Source: JBAOHV01 sp037045265
GTDB taxonomy: Bacteria > Actinomycetota > Acidimicrobiia > Acidimicrobiales > Microtrichaceae
Assembly: GCA_037045265.1 (NCBI GenBank)
Contig: JBAOHV010000024.1
Span: 1-64,000 of the forward strand
DNA length: 64,000 bases
Direction: 5' to 3'
Shown: positions 52,873 through 60,790 of the stretch, piece after piece
Layout of the letters: the number at the start of each line of letters is the position of its first letter
How positions within the stretch are numbered: position 1 is the first letter of the stretch
Program-made: the position numbers and the translations under genes
Notes under the pieces: generated by a model
The model's input: only the letters and a program-made list of their open reading frames with translations
Told to the model about the DNA's origin: nothing
Database searches by the model: none

Positions 52873-53175
52873 CTGAACGGGTCGGTCGACCGGATCAGCG
52901 AGCGTGAAGTATTCCGCCGCTTCCACAGGTCGCCACACCACGCGCGTAGTGGGCCACTTACGGTGGTGTTCATGGCGCGCGAGCATGGCCAGACGCCCGC
53001 TGTCGCTTTCGCGATCGGGAGGAAGGTTGGTGGTGCCACGGTTCGGAACCTGCTGCGCCGTCGCCTCCGTGCGGTCTCTCGGGAGCTCGTCGACGGAGGC
53101 CGGCTTCCTGTGGGGTGGTACCTGGTGATCGTCTCTCCGTCCGCCGGCGACACTTCCGTACTCCGTGCTCGGTGA
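52873..53175 (+). CDS. rnpA: Ribonuclease P protein component, start codon unusual
   Basis: Protein subunit that helps RNase P RNA trim tRNA 5' ends. RISEREVFRRFHRSPHHARS then GPLTVVFMAREHGQTPAVAF and AIGRKVGGATVRNLLRRRLR are the RnpA signatures (RNxxKR-like RNLLRRRLR). No ATG, GTG or TTG lies in frame before GTG 52,963, which would remove the first conserved helix. CTG at 52,873, five bases after the rpmH stop, gives ~100 residues and the full fold; coupling to rpmH could help it start. A local base error is the alternative. Confidence 0.82.
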   Translation: MNGSVDRISEREVFRRFHRSPHHARSGPLTVVFMAREHGQTPAVAFAIGRKVGGATVRNLLRRRLRAVSRELVDGGRLPVGWYLVIVSPSAGDTSVLRAR

Positions 53176-53231
53176 GCACTTCGGTCTGGCGGCCGCGGCA
53201 GCGCATGCCAGAGCGGGCGACGGCGAGTGAC

Positions 53232-53618
53232 ATGTGTCACGTTCACGAGGCGACAGAATCGAAGGACGTGGCCGGAACAGCTCCGAGTCCCTCCTCCGCC
53301 AGCAAGCCACTGGTGGCAATGGTGCGTTGGTACCAGAAGCTGACCCAAGGAAAGCCCTCACCGTGTCGGTACGTGCCGAGCTGCTCCACCTATGCGATCG
53401 AGGCACTCCAGATCCACGGGGTCGTTCGAGGCGGTTGGCTGGCTGTTCGACGACTGGGACGGTGCCACCCCTGGGGTGCTCAGGGCTACGACCCCGTACC
53501 GCCATCGAGGACCAGCCCGCTGTCGCGGCCCTCCGTCATCGACAGTTCCACGTGGAACACTCAATCGGAGCGAGCGAGCTCCGCCCCGACGACTGAACCA
53601 GATCAAGAGGTCCCCTGA
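53232..53618 (+). CDS. yidD: Membrane protein insertion efficiency factor YidD
   Basis: About 128 residues. LVAMVRWYQKLTQGKPSPCR, then YVPSCSTYAIEALQIHGVVR and RRLGRCHPWGAQGYDPVP are the conserved YidD core with its Cys pairs (PSCSxYxxEA, RxxRCHPW). ATG 53,232 is one of several possible starts; the family usually begins ~20 residues before the core. The C-terminus is extended by ~45 variable residues, within which a parS-like site lies. The stop overlaps the yidC ATG (TGATG). Confidence 0.85.
   Translation: MCHVHEATESKDVAGTAPSPSSASKPLVAMVRWYQKLTQGKPSPCRYVPSCSTYAIEALQIHGVVRGGWLAVRRLGRCHPWGAQGYDPVPPSRTSPLSRPSVIDSSTWNTQSERASSAPTTEPDQEVP
53544..53559. promoter_or_regulatory. parS: parS-like site 1 (in yidD)
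   Basis: GTTCCACGTGGAAC is a perfect 14-base palindrome at 53,545-53,558, matching the core of the bacterial parS consensus TGTTNCACGTGAAACA apart from one symmetric change. It lies in the yidD coding region ~3.4 kb from parA. Confidence 0.7.
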
Positions 53619-54766
53619 TGTTCGAGCAGTTCTTCGACGCCCTCGCCTCGGTACTCAACTTCTTCTACACACTTGTCCCGGCCGGGATACGGCCAACGGC
53701 GGGCTTCGGTTTGTCGATCATGTGCATGACCGTATTGGTGATGGCGCTCATCACGCCGCTCACGGTCAAGAGCACCCGCTCGATGCTTCAGATGCAACGC
53801 CTCCAGCCGGAGATGAAGCGCCTCCAGGAGAAGTACAAGGACGATCGCGAGAAGCTCAATCAGGAGTTGATGGCGTTCTACCGCGAGCACCAGATCAACC
53901 CGCTGGGTGGCTGCTTGCCGTTGCTCGCTCAGATGCCGGTGTTCATCATCATGTACCAGCTCCTGCGCGGTCTGACCATCAGGCCCGGCGGCCTGGGATC
54001 GGGAGCAGGACAGATCGTCGCCCAGACGAATCTGCAGGTGCCGACCACTCCGTGGGTCTTCACTGAGCAGCTGTTCACCCCGGCGCACCTGAACCACAAC
54101 ACTGACCTCTACAAGGCGTTGGCTTCGACGAACGACATGAACTTCTTGGGCATGGACCTCTCGCTGTCGGCCGCTCAGGCGATGGGCAAGGGCTTTCTGA
54201 TCGCACTCCCCTACTTGGCGCTGCTGCTGATCATGCTGGCCACCGGGCTCTACCAGAACCGTCAGCTCCAGGCCCGCAACACCTCTGGGAACGTCAATCC
54301 GCAGCAGCAGATGATCATGAAGTTCATGCCGTTCTTCCTGCCGATCTTCTCCTACGGCTTCCCGGCGGGTCTGGCGCTGTACTGGTGCACGCAGAACTTC
54401 TGTCGTATCGGAACGAACGCCTACATCACACGCAGCATCTACCACAAGGAACATGCCCGTGAGGCGGTCGAGGCCAAGGCGGTCGAGAAGGACCCCGGTG
54501 GCGGCAACGGCAGGAACGCCAAGGGATCGAAGGAATCTCAGAAGAAGGCCGGATCCAGCAAGGAGCTGAGTTCTCCCAAGGGCTCCGAAAAGGGTGGGAA
54601 GGATTCGGCCGGTCCGGGCAAGAGCGCCAGGAGCCAGGCAGTGCATCGCAAGTCATCGGGAACGAGCTCGTCGGGTGGGACCACGACCGGCTCAGCAAAG
54701 TCTCCCGTCAGTGGACGTCGCTCGGGTGAGCGCCGTCGTGGTCCCCAGACACCAAAGGACAAGTGA
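53618..54766 (+). CDS. yidC: Membrane protein insertase YidC/Oxa1
   Basis: 382 residues; inserts proteins into the inner membrane with or without Sec. Helix 1 is FYTLVPAGIRPTAGFGLSIM, and the cytoplasmic hairpin is QMQRLQPEMKRLQEKYKDDR. PLGGCLPLLAQMPVFIIMYQ starts the second transmembrane block; IALPYLALLLIMLATGLYQN and MPFFLPIFSYGFPAGLALYW are later helices. The C-terminal tail is long, basic and low complexity (Ser/Lys/Gly-rich), which in other species binds ribosomes. AGAGGT precedes the ATG. Confidence 0.95.
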   Translation: MFEQFFDALASVLNFFYTLVPAGIRPTAGFGLSIMCMTVLVMALITPLTVKSTRSMLQMQRLQPEMKRLQEKYKDDREKLNQELMAFYREHQINPLGGCLPLLAQMPVFIIMYQLLRGLTIRPGGLGSGAGQIVAQTNLQVPTTPWVFTEQLFTPAHLNHNTDLYKALASTNDMNFLGMDLSLSAAQAMGKGFLIALPYLALLLIMLATGLYQNRQLQARNTSGNVNPQQQMIMKFMPFFLPIFSYGFPAGLALYWCTQNFCRIGTNAYITRSIYHKEHAREAVEAKAVEKDPGGGNGRNAKGSKESQKKAGSSKELSSPKGSEKGGKDSAGPGKSARSQAVHRKSSGTSSSGGTTTGSAKSPVSGRRSGERRRGPQTPKDK

Positions 54767-54772
54767 GACGTC

Positions 54773-55594
54773 GTGGAATGGGTTGAGACCACAGCCAGAA
54801 CTGTTGAAGAAGCCAAGGAGCTGGCACTCGATCAGCTCGGAGTGCACATGAGTGAAGCCGAGTTCGAGGTGCTCGAGGAACCCAAGAGTGGCCTGTTCGG
54901 GCGCACCAGGGGCAACGCGCGCATCAGGGCCCGAGTTGTTCCGCTGACTCCTGCTCCCAAGAACGAGCGTCGCCGTCGACCGAAGAAAGGCGGCGAGAGC
55001 GAAGGCCCCGACCGCAACGCTGCTTCGAGCCGGACTGATGCACCCAAGGTTCCGTCGGCACCCAAGCAGCAGAGGCCGAGCGGATCCAAGCGTCCTGCCC
55101 AGGGATCTGGGAAGAAGGAGAATCGAGAGATGATGGACATGGCAGAGCAGCAGCAGGTGCTCGAGAGCTTCCTAGTCGAACTGGCCGCATCCTTCGGTCA
55201 GGAGGCGACGGCATCTTCCAGTGTCGAGGAGAACGAACTGACGGTGAACCTGGCAGGTGCGGAACTCGGCCTGCTGGTCGGGCCTCGCCTGGCCACACTC
55301 GACGCAGTTCAGGAGATCGCTCGCAACGCTCTCCAGCGCCAGGCAGCAGGACGTGAGTACGCGAAGGTCGTCGTGGACGTGGAGGGGATCCGGGGGAAGC
55401 GTCGGGACTCACTGACGGCCTTCGTGGTCGACGCTGCTCGCCAGGTCCGTGAGGACGACGTAGAAGTTGTGTTCGAAGTGATGTCCAGCATGGACCGCAA
55501 GCACGTGCACGACGTGGCGTCCGAGCAGGACGGAGTCGTTTCGGTGTCCGAGGGGGAGGACCCGAGACGTCGGGTGGTCCTGCGTCAGGCGTGA
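54773..55594 (+). CDS. jag: Jag/KhpB-type RNA-binding protein (Jag-N, KH, R3H)
   Basis: 273 residues. N-terminal Jag-N: VEWVETTARTVEEAKELALD. A basic linker follows, then the KH part with LESFLVELAASFGQEATASS and NLAGAELGLLVGPRLATLDA. The R3H domain has RKHVHDVASEQDGVVSVSEG, with the RxxxH signature. It binds RNA and affects cell shape and division in Gram-positives. GTG at 54,773 is 7 bases after the yidC stop, so they share an operon. Confidence 0.9.
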   Translation: MEWVETTARTVEEAKELALDQLGVHMSEAEFEVLEEPKSGLFGRTRGNARIRARVVPLTPAPKNERRRRPKKGGESEGPDRNAASSRTDAPKVPSAPKQQRPSGSKRPAQGSGKKENREMMDMAEQQQVLESFLVELAASFGQEATASSSVEENELTVNLAGAELGLLVGPRLATLDAVQEIARNALQRQAAGREYAKVVVDVEGIRGKRRDSLTAFVVDAARQVREDDVEVVFEVMSSMDRKHVHDVASEQDGVVSVSEGEDPRRRVVLRQA

Positions 55595-55649
55595 GTACCT
55601 GAGATTGCGAACCGAGCGGGACGATCGCCGATGGTCCCGAGCAGGAGAG

Positions 55650-55674
55650 ACGGGCACCCAGATCGGGTGCCCGT
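55650..55674 (+). terminator. Hairpin terminator after jag
   Basis: A 10-base-pair stem, ACGGGCACCC with GGGTGCCCGT, and a 5-base loop, followed by TCTTCG. It lies 56 bases after jag and 58 bases before rsmG, and likely ends the rpmH-jag transcript. Confidence 0.75.
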
Positions 55675-55731
55675 TCTTCGTGTGGTGACAGAAGTGGCTC
55701 GGCCGGCTTTCGTTCATGGAAGAATCGAATC

Positions 55732-56385
55732 GTGACATCGCCCCCTCCCCCGGCTACCGAGCGACGATCGTCTGAGCCCGACGGGCAACTGATCGCCGTC
55801 CTCGAGGAGAGCAAGAGGCGAGGATTCCTCGGCCCCGGTCCGGTGTTGTTCCACGTGGAACACGCGAGGGAGTTCGGCGCGACCCTGAGAGCGGCGCCCC
55901 GCGTACTTGATCTCGGAAGTGGCGGCGGGGTTCCGGGCTTGGTCCTGGCCAGACAGCATCCTGGCATCCACTTCACTTTGGTGGACGCCATGGAGCGGCG
56001 AACTGCCTTCCTGCAGTCAGCGGTGATGTCGCTTGGGATCGAGGGCCAGGTCGATGTCGTAACTGGTCGAGCAGAGGAGCTTGCCAGGAGGGAAGACCTG
56101 GCAAGCTCGTTCGATGTGGTGGTGACGCGGAGCTTCGGCCCACCGGCGGTGACCGCCGAGTGTGCGGTCGGATTCCTGCGACCCGGTGCCAGGATGGTGA
56201 TCAGTGAACCACCGACCGTCGAAGCTGTCCGGTGGCCCAGCGCCGGGCTGGCGCTACTGGGACTCTCCGCGGTCGAGAGGATCAGCTCTGGTACCGCCAG
56301 CCTTCAGGTCCTGCGTCTGTCGGGTGAGCTCGATCACCGCTACCCACGTCGTGTCGGTGTTCCTGCCAAGCGACCCGTCTTCTGA
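55732..56385 (+). CDS. rsmG: 16S rRNA (guanine527-N7)-methyltransferase
   Basis: 217 residues. The SAM motif is RVLDLGSGGGVPGLVLARQH, followed by FTLVDAMERRTAFLQSAVMS and VVTGRAEELARREDLASSFD; VTRSFGPPAVTAECAVGFLR is the later conserved block. It methylates G527 of 16S rRNA; loss gives low streptomycin resistance in other species. GTG at 55,732 begins the protein. A parS site lies inside the gene at 55,847-55,862. Confidence 0.93.
   Translation: MTSPPPPATERRSSEPDGQLIAVLEESKRRGFLGPGPVLFHVEHAREFGATLRAAPRVLDLGSGGGVPGLVLARQHPGIHFTLVDAMERRTAFLQSAVMSLGIEGQVDVVTGRAEELARREDLASSFDVVVTRSFGPPAVTAECAVGFLRPGARMVISEPPTVEAVRWPSAGLALLGLSAVERISSGTASLQVLRLSGELDHRYPRRVGVPAKRPVF
55847..55862. promoter_or_regulatory. 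parS: parS-like site 2 (in rsmG)
   Basis: TGTTCCACGTGGAACA is a perfect 16-base palindrome, the ParB-binding parS form. It encodes residues of RsmG as well. It is ~1.1 kb left of the parA start. Confidence 0.85.
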
Positions 56386-56984
56386 CAGATTCCACCGAGT
56401 AGCGCCTTGGGATAGAGCCGAGTGAGTCAGCAGAGTCATCTGGGCTCTGACTGGACGGATCGATCGGGCCCGACGCCCGGAACGACCCGATGACAGGAGC
56501 CCCTCGTCGACAACGAGACCCTGCACCCGGACCGTGGCCATGACAACGGACGTCGGTCCCGCTCGGGACCGATCGGCCGGGCGAGCAGACCCACAGCTGG
56601 CTGTCGAACCGCGGCGAGCTCCCCGTGACGTCGACCACCACATCGATCGACGACCTGCTCAGTCGGCCTCGGCTGTTGTCTGCGGACGACTGTTCCACGT
56701 GGAACAGTCGTCCGGACTTGGTCCACTGGCCAGTTGCTTGACCGATCGGCTGGGAGGAGGAAGGATTGTGCGACGCCGGTCCCAGGGATTTGCACGACTA
56801 TCCCGGGTAGTGACCTCGAGGAGCCGTACAGTTCAGTGCACGGCTACCGGCTACGCACCGGTGCCCTCTCACGATGATGTTCCAATGAGACCAACGGTCA
56901 TCTGGTCTGCGGTCGATGAAGGGCGAGCAGTTCCGAGGATCAACCGCTGCCGGTGCGGTCGAGGAACGAGGAGGAGTTCGGTAC
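56386..56984. other. rsmG-parA intergenic region
   Basis: About 600 bases. Frames here on both strands have no recognisable product and lack natural composition. It holds parS site 3 at 56,683-56,714 and the presumed parAB promoter. GGAGGAG for parA is at its right end. Confidence 0.5.
56683..56714. promoter_or_regulatory. parS: parS site 3 with extended 32-base palindrome
   Basis: TGTTCCACGTGGAACA lies at 56,691-56,706. On both sides the symmetry continues (CGGACGAC on the left, GTCGTCCG on the right), making a perfect 32-base inverted repeat centred at 56,698/56,699. It is ~280 bases upstream of parA. The extra arms may mark a high-affinity ParB site or a hairpin terminator used as a transcript boundary. 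Confidence 0.85.
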
Positions 56985-58193
56985 ATGGCAGACGTCACTG
57001 ACGAGCAGGACTTCGGCGGGGTGAACCCGGGAGCTGGCGAGTCCGCTTACGGTCAACCTTCTGGGAGCACCCAACCTCCTGGCTCGCTCTCGGTCGATCC
57101 ATCCACTGAGACAGCACATGCAGACATGCCCGCCCCTACCGGCGTGCCGGTTCGACAGGTGCATGCCAGCGAGGCGTCCACCTCCGATCGGTCACTGCAG
57201 ACCGGCGATTTCGACTCTTCTACGGGCGAGGCCCCCTTCCACCAGACGGGCTCGCCATCGGAGGTCGCACCGGTGGAAGACCGACCAGCTCAACGCGCTG
57301 ACCTTGGCGCCGACGACGAGGGCGACCAGCTTCTGGGATCGGAGTCGGTAGTGGTGGGTCGTTCGATCGAAGCCGACGATCCGGTCAGTCACGATCCGGT
57401 GGATTCGCTCGAGTCGGATGTCGTCCGCCGATTGCCACGGGTCATGGCGATAGCCAACCAGAAGGGTGGCGTAGGCAAGACCACGACCACGGTGAACCTC
57501 GGTGCTTCGCTGGCGGAGTTGGACTTCCGGGTCCTGGTCGTCGACCTGGACCCACAGGGCAATGCGACCACGGGTCTGGGTATCAACCCGAGGACGCTCG
57601 AGTACACGATGTACGACGTCCTCCTGAACGACGTCTCTCTCGACGAGTGCATCGAACCGACCGAGGTACGGGGCCTCTTCGTTGCACCGGCCAGTCTCGA
57701 CCTCGCCGGAGCGGAGATCGAGTTGGTACCGGCGTTCAGTCGTGAGAGCAAGCTGAAACGTGCGTTGGACGACGTGATCGATGACTACGACTATGTGTTG
57801 ATCGACTGCCCACCGTCGCTGGGTCTGCTGACGGTCAACGCTCTGGTCGCAGCCACCGAGGTGCTGGTTCCGATCCAGTGCGAGTACTACGCACTCGAGG
57901 GACTGGGACAGCTCACCCGCAACGTCGATCTCGTTCAACGGAACCTCAATGCGCAGCTCGAGATATCGGCGATCGTGCTCGTCATGTACGACGCCCGGAC
58001 CCGCTTGGGTGAACAGGTTGCAACGGAGGTACGGGCGCATTTCGGCAAGACCGTGTGTCGCAACGTGATCCCCCGGAACATCCGTCTGTCGGAGGCACCC
58101 TCCTTCGGCAAGCCCATCACCACATTCGATCCGAGTTCACGGGGCGCAGTTGCATACCGTGAGCTTGCAAGGGAGGTAAGCGGTGGCTCGTAA
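56985..58193 (+). CDS. parA: Chromosome-partitioning ATPase ParA (Soj)
   Basis: About 402 residues. The deviant Walker A is VMAIANQKGGVGKTTTTVNL, with VLVVDLDPQGNATTGLGINP, DYDYVLIDCPPSLGLLTVNA (Walker B) and QCEYYALEGLGQLTRNVDLV following. An N-terminal extension of ~145 acidic, disordered residues precedes the ATPase, as seen in other Actinobacteria. ATG at 56,985 follows GAGGAGG; an earlier in-frame start at 56,916 has weaker support. It overlaps parB by 11 bases. Confidence 0.96.
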   Translation: MADVTDEQDFGGVNPGAGESAYGQPSGSTQPPGSLSVDPSTETAHADMPAPTGVPVRQVHASEASTSDRSLQTGDFDSSTGEAPFHQTGSPSEVAPVEDRPAQRADLGADDEGDQLLGSESVVVGRSIEADDPVSHDPVDSLESDVVRRLPRVMAIANQKGGVGKTTTTVNLGASLAELDFRVLVVDLDPQGNATTGLGINPRTLEYTMYDVLLNDVSLDECIEPTEVRGLFVAPASLDLAGAEIELVPAFSRESKLKRALDDVIDDYDYVLIDCPPSLGLLTVNALVAATEVLVPIQCEYYALEGLGQLTRNVDLVQRNLNAQLEISAIVLVMYDARTRLGEQVATEVRAHFGKTVCRNVIPRNIRLSEAPSFGKPITTFDPSSRGAVAYRELAREVSGGS

Positions 58194-59100
58194 GGGTGGA
58201 CTCGGTCGAGGTCTCACGGCACTCATTCCGCAGGGAGAGGGTCCCGAGGAGACGACCAGTAGCGGGTTGCAGGAACTGCCTATCGGTTCGGTGCAACCCA
58301 ACCGTCTCCAGCCTCGCCAGGTGTTCGACGAGGAGGCGCTCGAAGGACTGACCGACTCGGTCCGGGAGCTCGGCGTGCTCCAGCCGATCCTGGTCCGGGC
58401 GAGCGATGAAGGCTTCGAGCTGATCGCCGGCGAGAGGCGTTGGCGTGCGGCCAAGCGCGCTGGCCTCGCCACGATCCCGGCCGTGGTCCGCTCGACAGAC
58501 GACGTCACGTCACTGGAGCAGGCGCTGGTGGAGAACCTGCACCGCCAGGACCTGAATGCTCTCGAGGAGGCGGCCGCCTATCAGCAGTTGATCGAGGATT
58601 TCGGACTGACCCAGGATCAGCTCGCCAAACGGGTCGGCAAGAGCCGTTCTGCTGTAGCCAACCACCTCCGCCTTTTCCAGCTGCCGCCTTCGGTGCAGAA
58701 GCTGGTCGGCGAAGGCCTGGTATCGGCCGGTCACGCCAAGGCGCTTCTCGGGCACCCGGACCGCTCCTACCAGGAGCTGCTTGCACGGCGGGTCGTGGCC
58801 GAGTCACTCAGCGTTCGGGACCTGGAACGACTGGTCAAGGAGCGCCTGGACCTGGAGGCGGATCTTGCGGAGACACCGGACGATCTGCCAGCGCATGGCT
58901 CCGGCGACGGACCGGACGGGCACGACGACTCGGCGGAACGACGGCTACGGCCGCCGGGACTGCTCGAGTTGGAGGAACTACTCGCCAGTCGTCTGGATAC
59001 CCGTGTATCCATCGCGATGAGCGCGAAGCGGGGAAAGGTGACGATCGACTTCGCCAACCTCGAGGATCTTGAACGGATCTACCGCCTGATCATCGAGTGA
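58183..59100 (+). CDS. parB: Chromosome-partitioning CTPase ParB (Spo0J)
   Basis: 305 residues. The N-terminal CTP-binding region contains LQPILVRASDEGFELIAGER with RRWRAAKRAGL (GERRWRAA motif), then ENLHRQDLNALEEAAAYQQL. The helix-turn-helix is DQLAKRVGKSRSAVANHLRL. The C-terminal dimerisation segment is TIDFANLEDLERIYRLI. GTG at 58,183 lies 5 bases after GGGAGGTAA and overlaps the parA end. Its sites are the three parS palindromes. Confidence 0.96.
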   Translation: MARKGGLGRGLTALIPQGEGPEETTSSGLQELPIGSVQPNRLQPRQVFDEEALEGLTDSVRELGVLQPILVRASDEGFELIAGERRWRAAKRAGLATIPAVVRSTDDVTSLEQALVENLHRQDLNALEEAAAYQQLIEDFGLTQDQLAKRVGKSRSAVANHLRLFQLPPSVQKLVGEGLVSAGHAKALLGHPDRSYQELLARRVVAESLSVRDLERLVKERLDLEADLAETPDDLPAHGSGDGPDGHDDSAERRLRPPGLLELEELLASRLDTRVSIAMSAKRGKVTIDFANLEDLERIYRLIIE

Positions 59101-59153
59101 CTCCCGCGGTCGAGCCTTCCCCTTCAAGTGGACCTCGACTGATCGCCCAGCGG

Positions 59154-59186
59154 TTATCCACAGCTTGTGCGCAACTCTGTGGTTAA
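59154..59186. promoter_or_regulatory. Inverted DnaA boxes between parB and cwlM
   Basis: TTATCCACA (59,154-59,162, exact E. coli-type box) and, on the minus strand, TTAACCACA (59,186-59,178, 8 of 9) face each other 15 bases apart in a 150-base gap between convergent genes. There is no promoter need here, so they may be part of DnaA titration or of a dispersed origin. Confidence 0.55.
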
Positions 59187-59250
59187 CCCGAACTACAGGT
59201 GAAGGCTGGAGCGAAGGTAGAGGCTGTGTCGAAGGCCGGTTCTGAGCGGG

Positions 59251-60300
59251 TCAGCAGGGCTGGTCAGCCCACGCGTCCACGGCTCTGACCAGTGATGCAA
59301 CGACCAGATCAGCGTTCGTTTCGACCACCGATGCGTCGCCCAGCTTCACCACGACGGCCGGCGCACGGGTCTCGCGGAGTATGGCGAGACGCTTGCCGGA
59401 TGCGACACCGATCGCCCACCCGGGTGCGGCCGGAAGCTCGCGAAGGATCATGTGCGCAAGCTGGCGACCACCGGTCGACTCGTATCCGGGGACCGAGAAG
59501 TAGGAGGTCTCGACCACGGGATCGTCGGCGATGACGACGCCGAGGTAGAGGTCGGCCTGGAACTCGTTCGTGGCCGTTGCCTGACTCGACCAGTCGTCCC
59601 CAAGGAGCAGGGCGGACACCCCGGTCTGCTGCAACTCGGCAGCGAGTGCCGATGTGACGTGGTGGCTGCCCGCGGTTCCGATCGCGACTCGAAGACCGAC
59701 CCTGGTCCCGGCACGGCGACGCAGGCGCTCACGTTCTCGCACACCTGTCACCGGTGTGGAGCCGCCCCGACCGTCGAGCCTTCTGAGGCAGGCCACCGTC
59801 TCGGGCCCGCAGACATCGTCGCTGACCAGACCACCGTTGCGCTGGAACTCGCCGACCGCGGTCTGGGTCGTGGGTCCGAAGATCCCGTCGACCCGTCCCG
59901 CGTCGAAACCGAACGTGCTCAGCCTGAGCTGGAGCTCCGCCACGTCGTCGCCCCTCATCATGGGTGAGCGCAGACACAACAAGCGGGTTCCGAGTGCGAA
60001 GCCGGATTCGACCAGCGACGACCAGGTGTCGCCGTCGCACTCGCCGTCGGCATCCAACCCAGCAGCCGCCTGGAAAGCCGCGACAGCCGCCCGGGTGGCG
60101 TCGTCGAAGCGGCCGGTGACCCGCTCGACGGGGTGCCCAGCAGCACGTAGTCGGCGTTGGAGGTCGGCGACGTCGTCGCCGCTCGAACCGAGCCGGAGAG
60201 GTAGGGACGCGAGTGCGATGGGAGTCTCCGTTGTGGGAAAGGATCGACAGGTGAGGTTCGGTCCAACGGTGTCATCCGAAGGACCGACCACGCCAGTCAC
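59251..60300 (-). CDS. cwlM: CwlM-like protein: two peptidoglycan-binding domains plus a degenerate amidase domain
   Basis: About 350 residues. Two PG_binding_1 domains come first: LRLGSSGDDVADLQRRLRAA with VTGRFDDATRAAVAAFQAAA, then MMRGDDVAELQLRLSTFGFD with VDGIFGPTTQTAVGEFQRNG. The C-terminal Amidase_3-like domain (VGLRVAIGTAGSHHVTSALA to AILRETRAPAVVVKLGDASV) lacks the zinc ligands: DPGHGG reads IGTAGS, SIHAN reads LGVVIADD and the ExGF Glu is VVKLGD. In mycobacteria CwlM is likewise not an enzyme but activates MurA when phosphorylated by PknB. GTG 60,300 is the best start after the trxA stop. Confidence 0.83.
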   Translation of the reverse strand: MTGVVGPSDDTVGPNLTCRSFPTTETPIALASLPLRLGSSGDDVADLQRRLRAAGHPVERVTGRFDDATRAAVAAFQAAAGLDADGECDGDTWSSLVESGFALGTRLLCLRSPMMRGDDVAELQLRLSTFGFDAGRVDGIFGPTTQTAVGEFQRNGGLVSDDVCGPETVACLRRLDGRGGSTPVTGVRERERLRRRAGTRVGLRVAIGTAGSHHVTSALAAELQQTGVSALLLGDDWSSQATATNEFQADLYLGVVIADDPVVETSYFSVPGYESTGGRQLAHMILRELPAAPGWAIGVASGKRLAILRETRAPAVVVKLGDASVVETNADLVVASLVRAVDAWADQPC

Positions 60301-60328
60301 ATGATCGAACAGGCGTTCGATCCGGAGA

Positions 60329-60655
60329 TCAGATGTAGGAGCTGAGATCCTCGAGCAGCTGAGCCTTGCCGCGGGCACCGACCATGCGGTGGACCTCAGC
60401 ACCGTCCTTGAAGACGATCATCGTGGGGATGCTCTGAACCCCGTACTGCCGGGCCAGTCCCTGGTTGTCGTCTACGTCGACCTTGGCGATCTTGAGCTTT
60501 CCGGCCTGCTCGCTGGCCAACTCCTCCAGGATCGGAGCGATCGTCTTGCAGGGGCCGCACCATTCGGCCCAGAAGTCGACGAGCACCGCTTCGGTGGCGG
60601 CGTTGACCTCTTCTGCGAAGGTCGCTTCGCTCAGTTGGCTGATGGAACCCGGCAT
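60329..60655 (-). CDS. trxA: Thioredoxin
   Basis: 108 residues. AVLVDFWAEWCGPCKTIAPI has the WCGPC active site; KIAKVDVDDNQGLARQYGVQ then SIPTMIVFKDGAEV (cis-Pro) follow. It reduces disulfides using TrxB. AAAGGA lies 9 bases before ATG 60,655, preferred over upstream starts. It is next to trxB and cwlM, the common actinobacterial order. Confidence 0.96.
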   Translation of the reverse strand: MPGSISQLSEATFAEEVNAATEAVLVDFWAEWCGPCKTIAPILEELASEQAGKLKIAKVDVDDNQGLARQYGVQSIPTMIVFKDGAEVHRMVGARGKAQLLEDLSSYI

Positions 60656-60790
60656 GGGTTTCGTCCTTTCGTCACAGGAGCGGAAGTCGGGCGAACGGGC
60701 GACATCCGGCGACTTGCGGTTCGGGACGTGAACCCCGCCGACCACTCCATCATTCCTCAGCCGGGTCGCCAGCGCGACGATGGTCGGGGG

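Noticed and set aside
56534..57001. Plus-strand frame between rsmG and parA
   Set aside because: No RBS, no family pattern, and it runs through the parS palindrome into the parA start; treated as non-coding.
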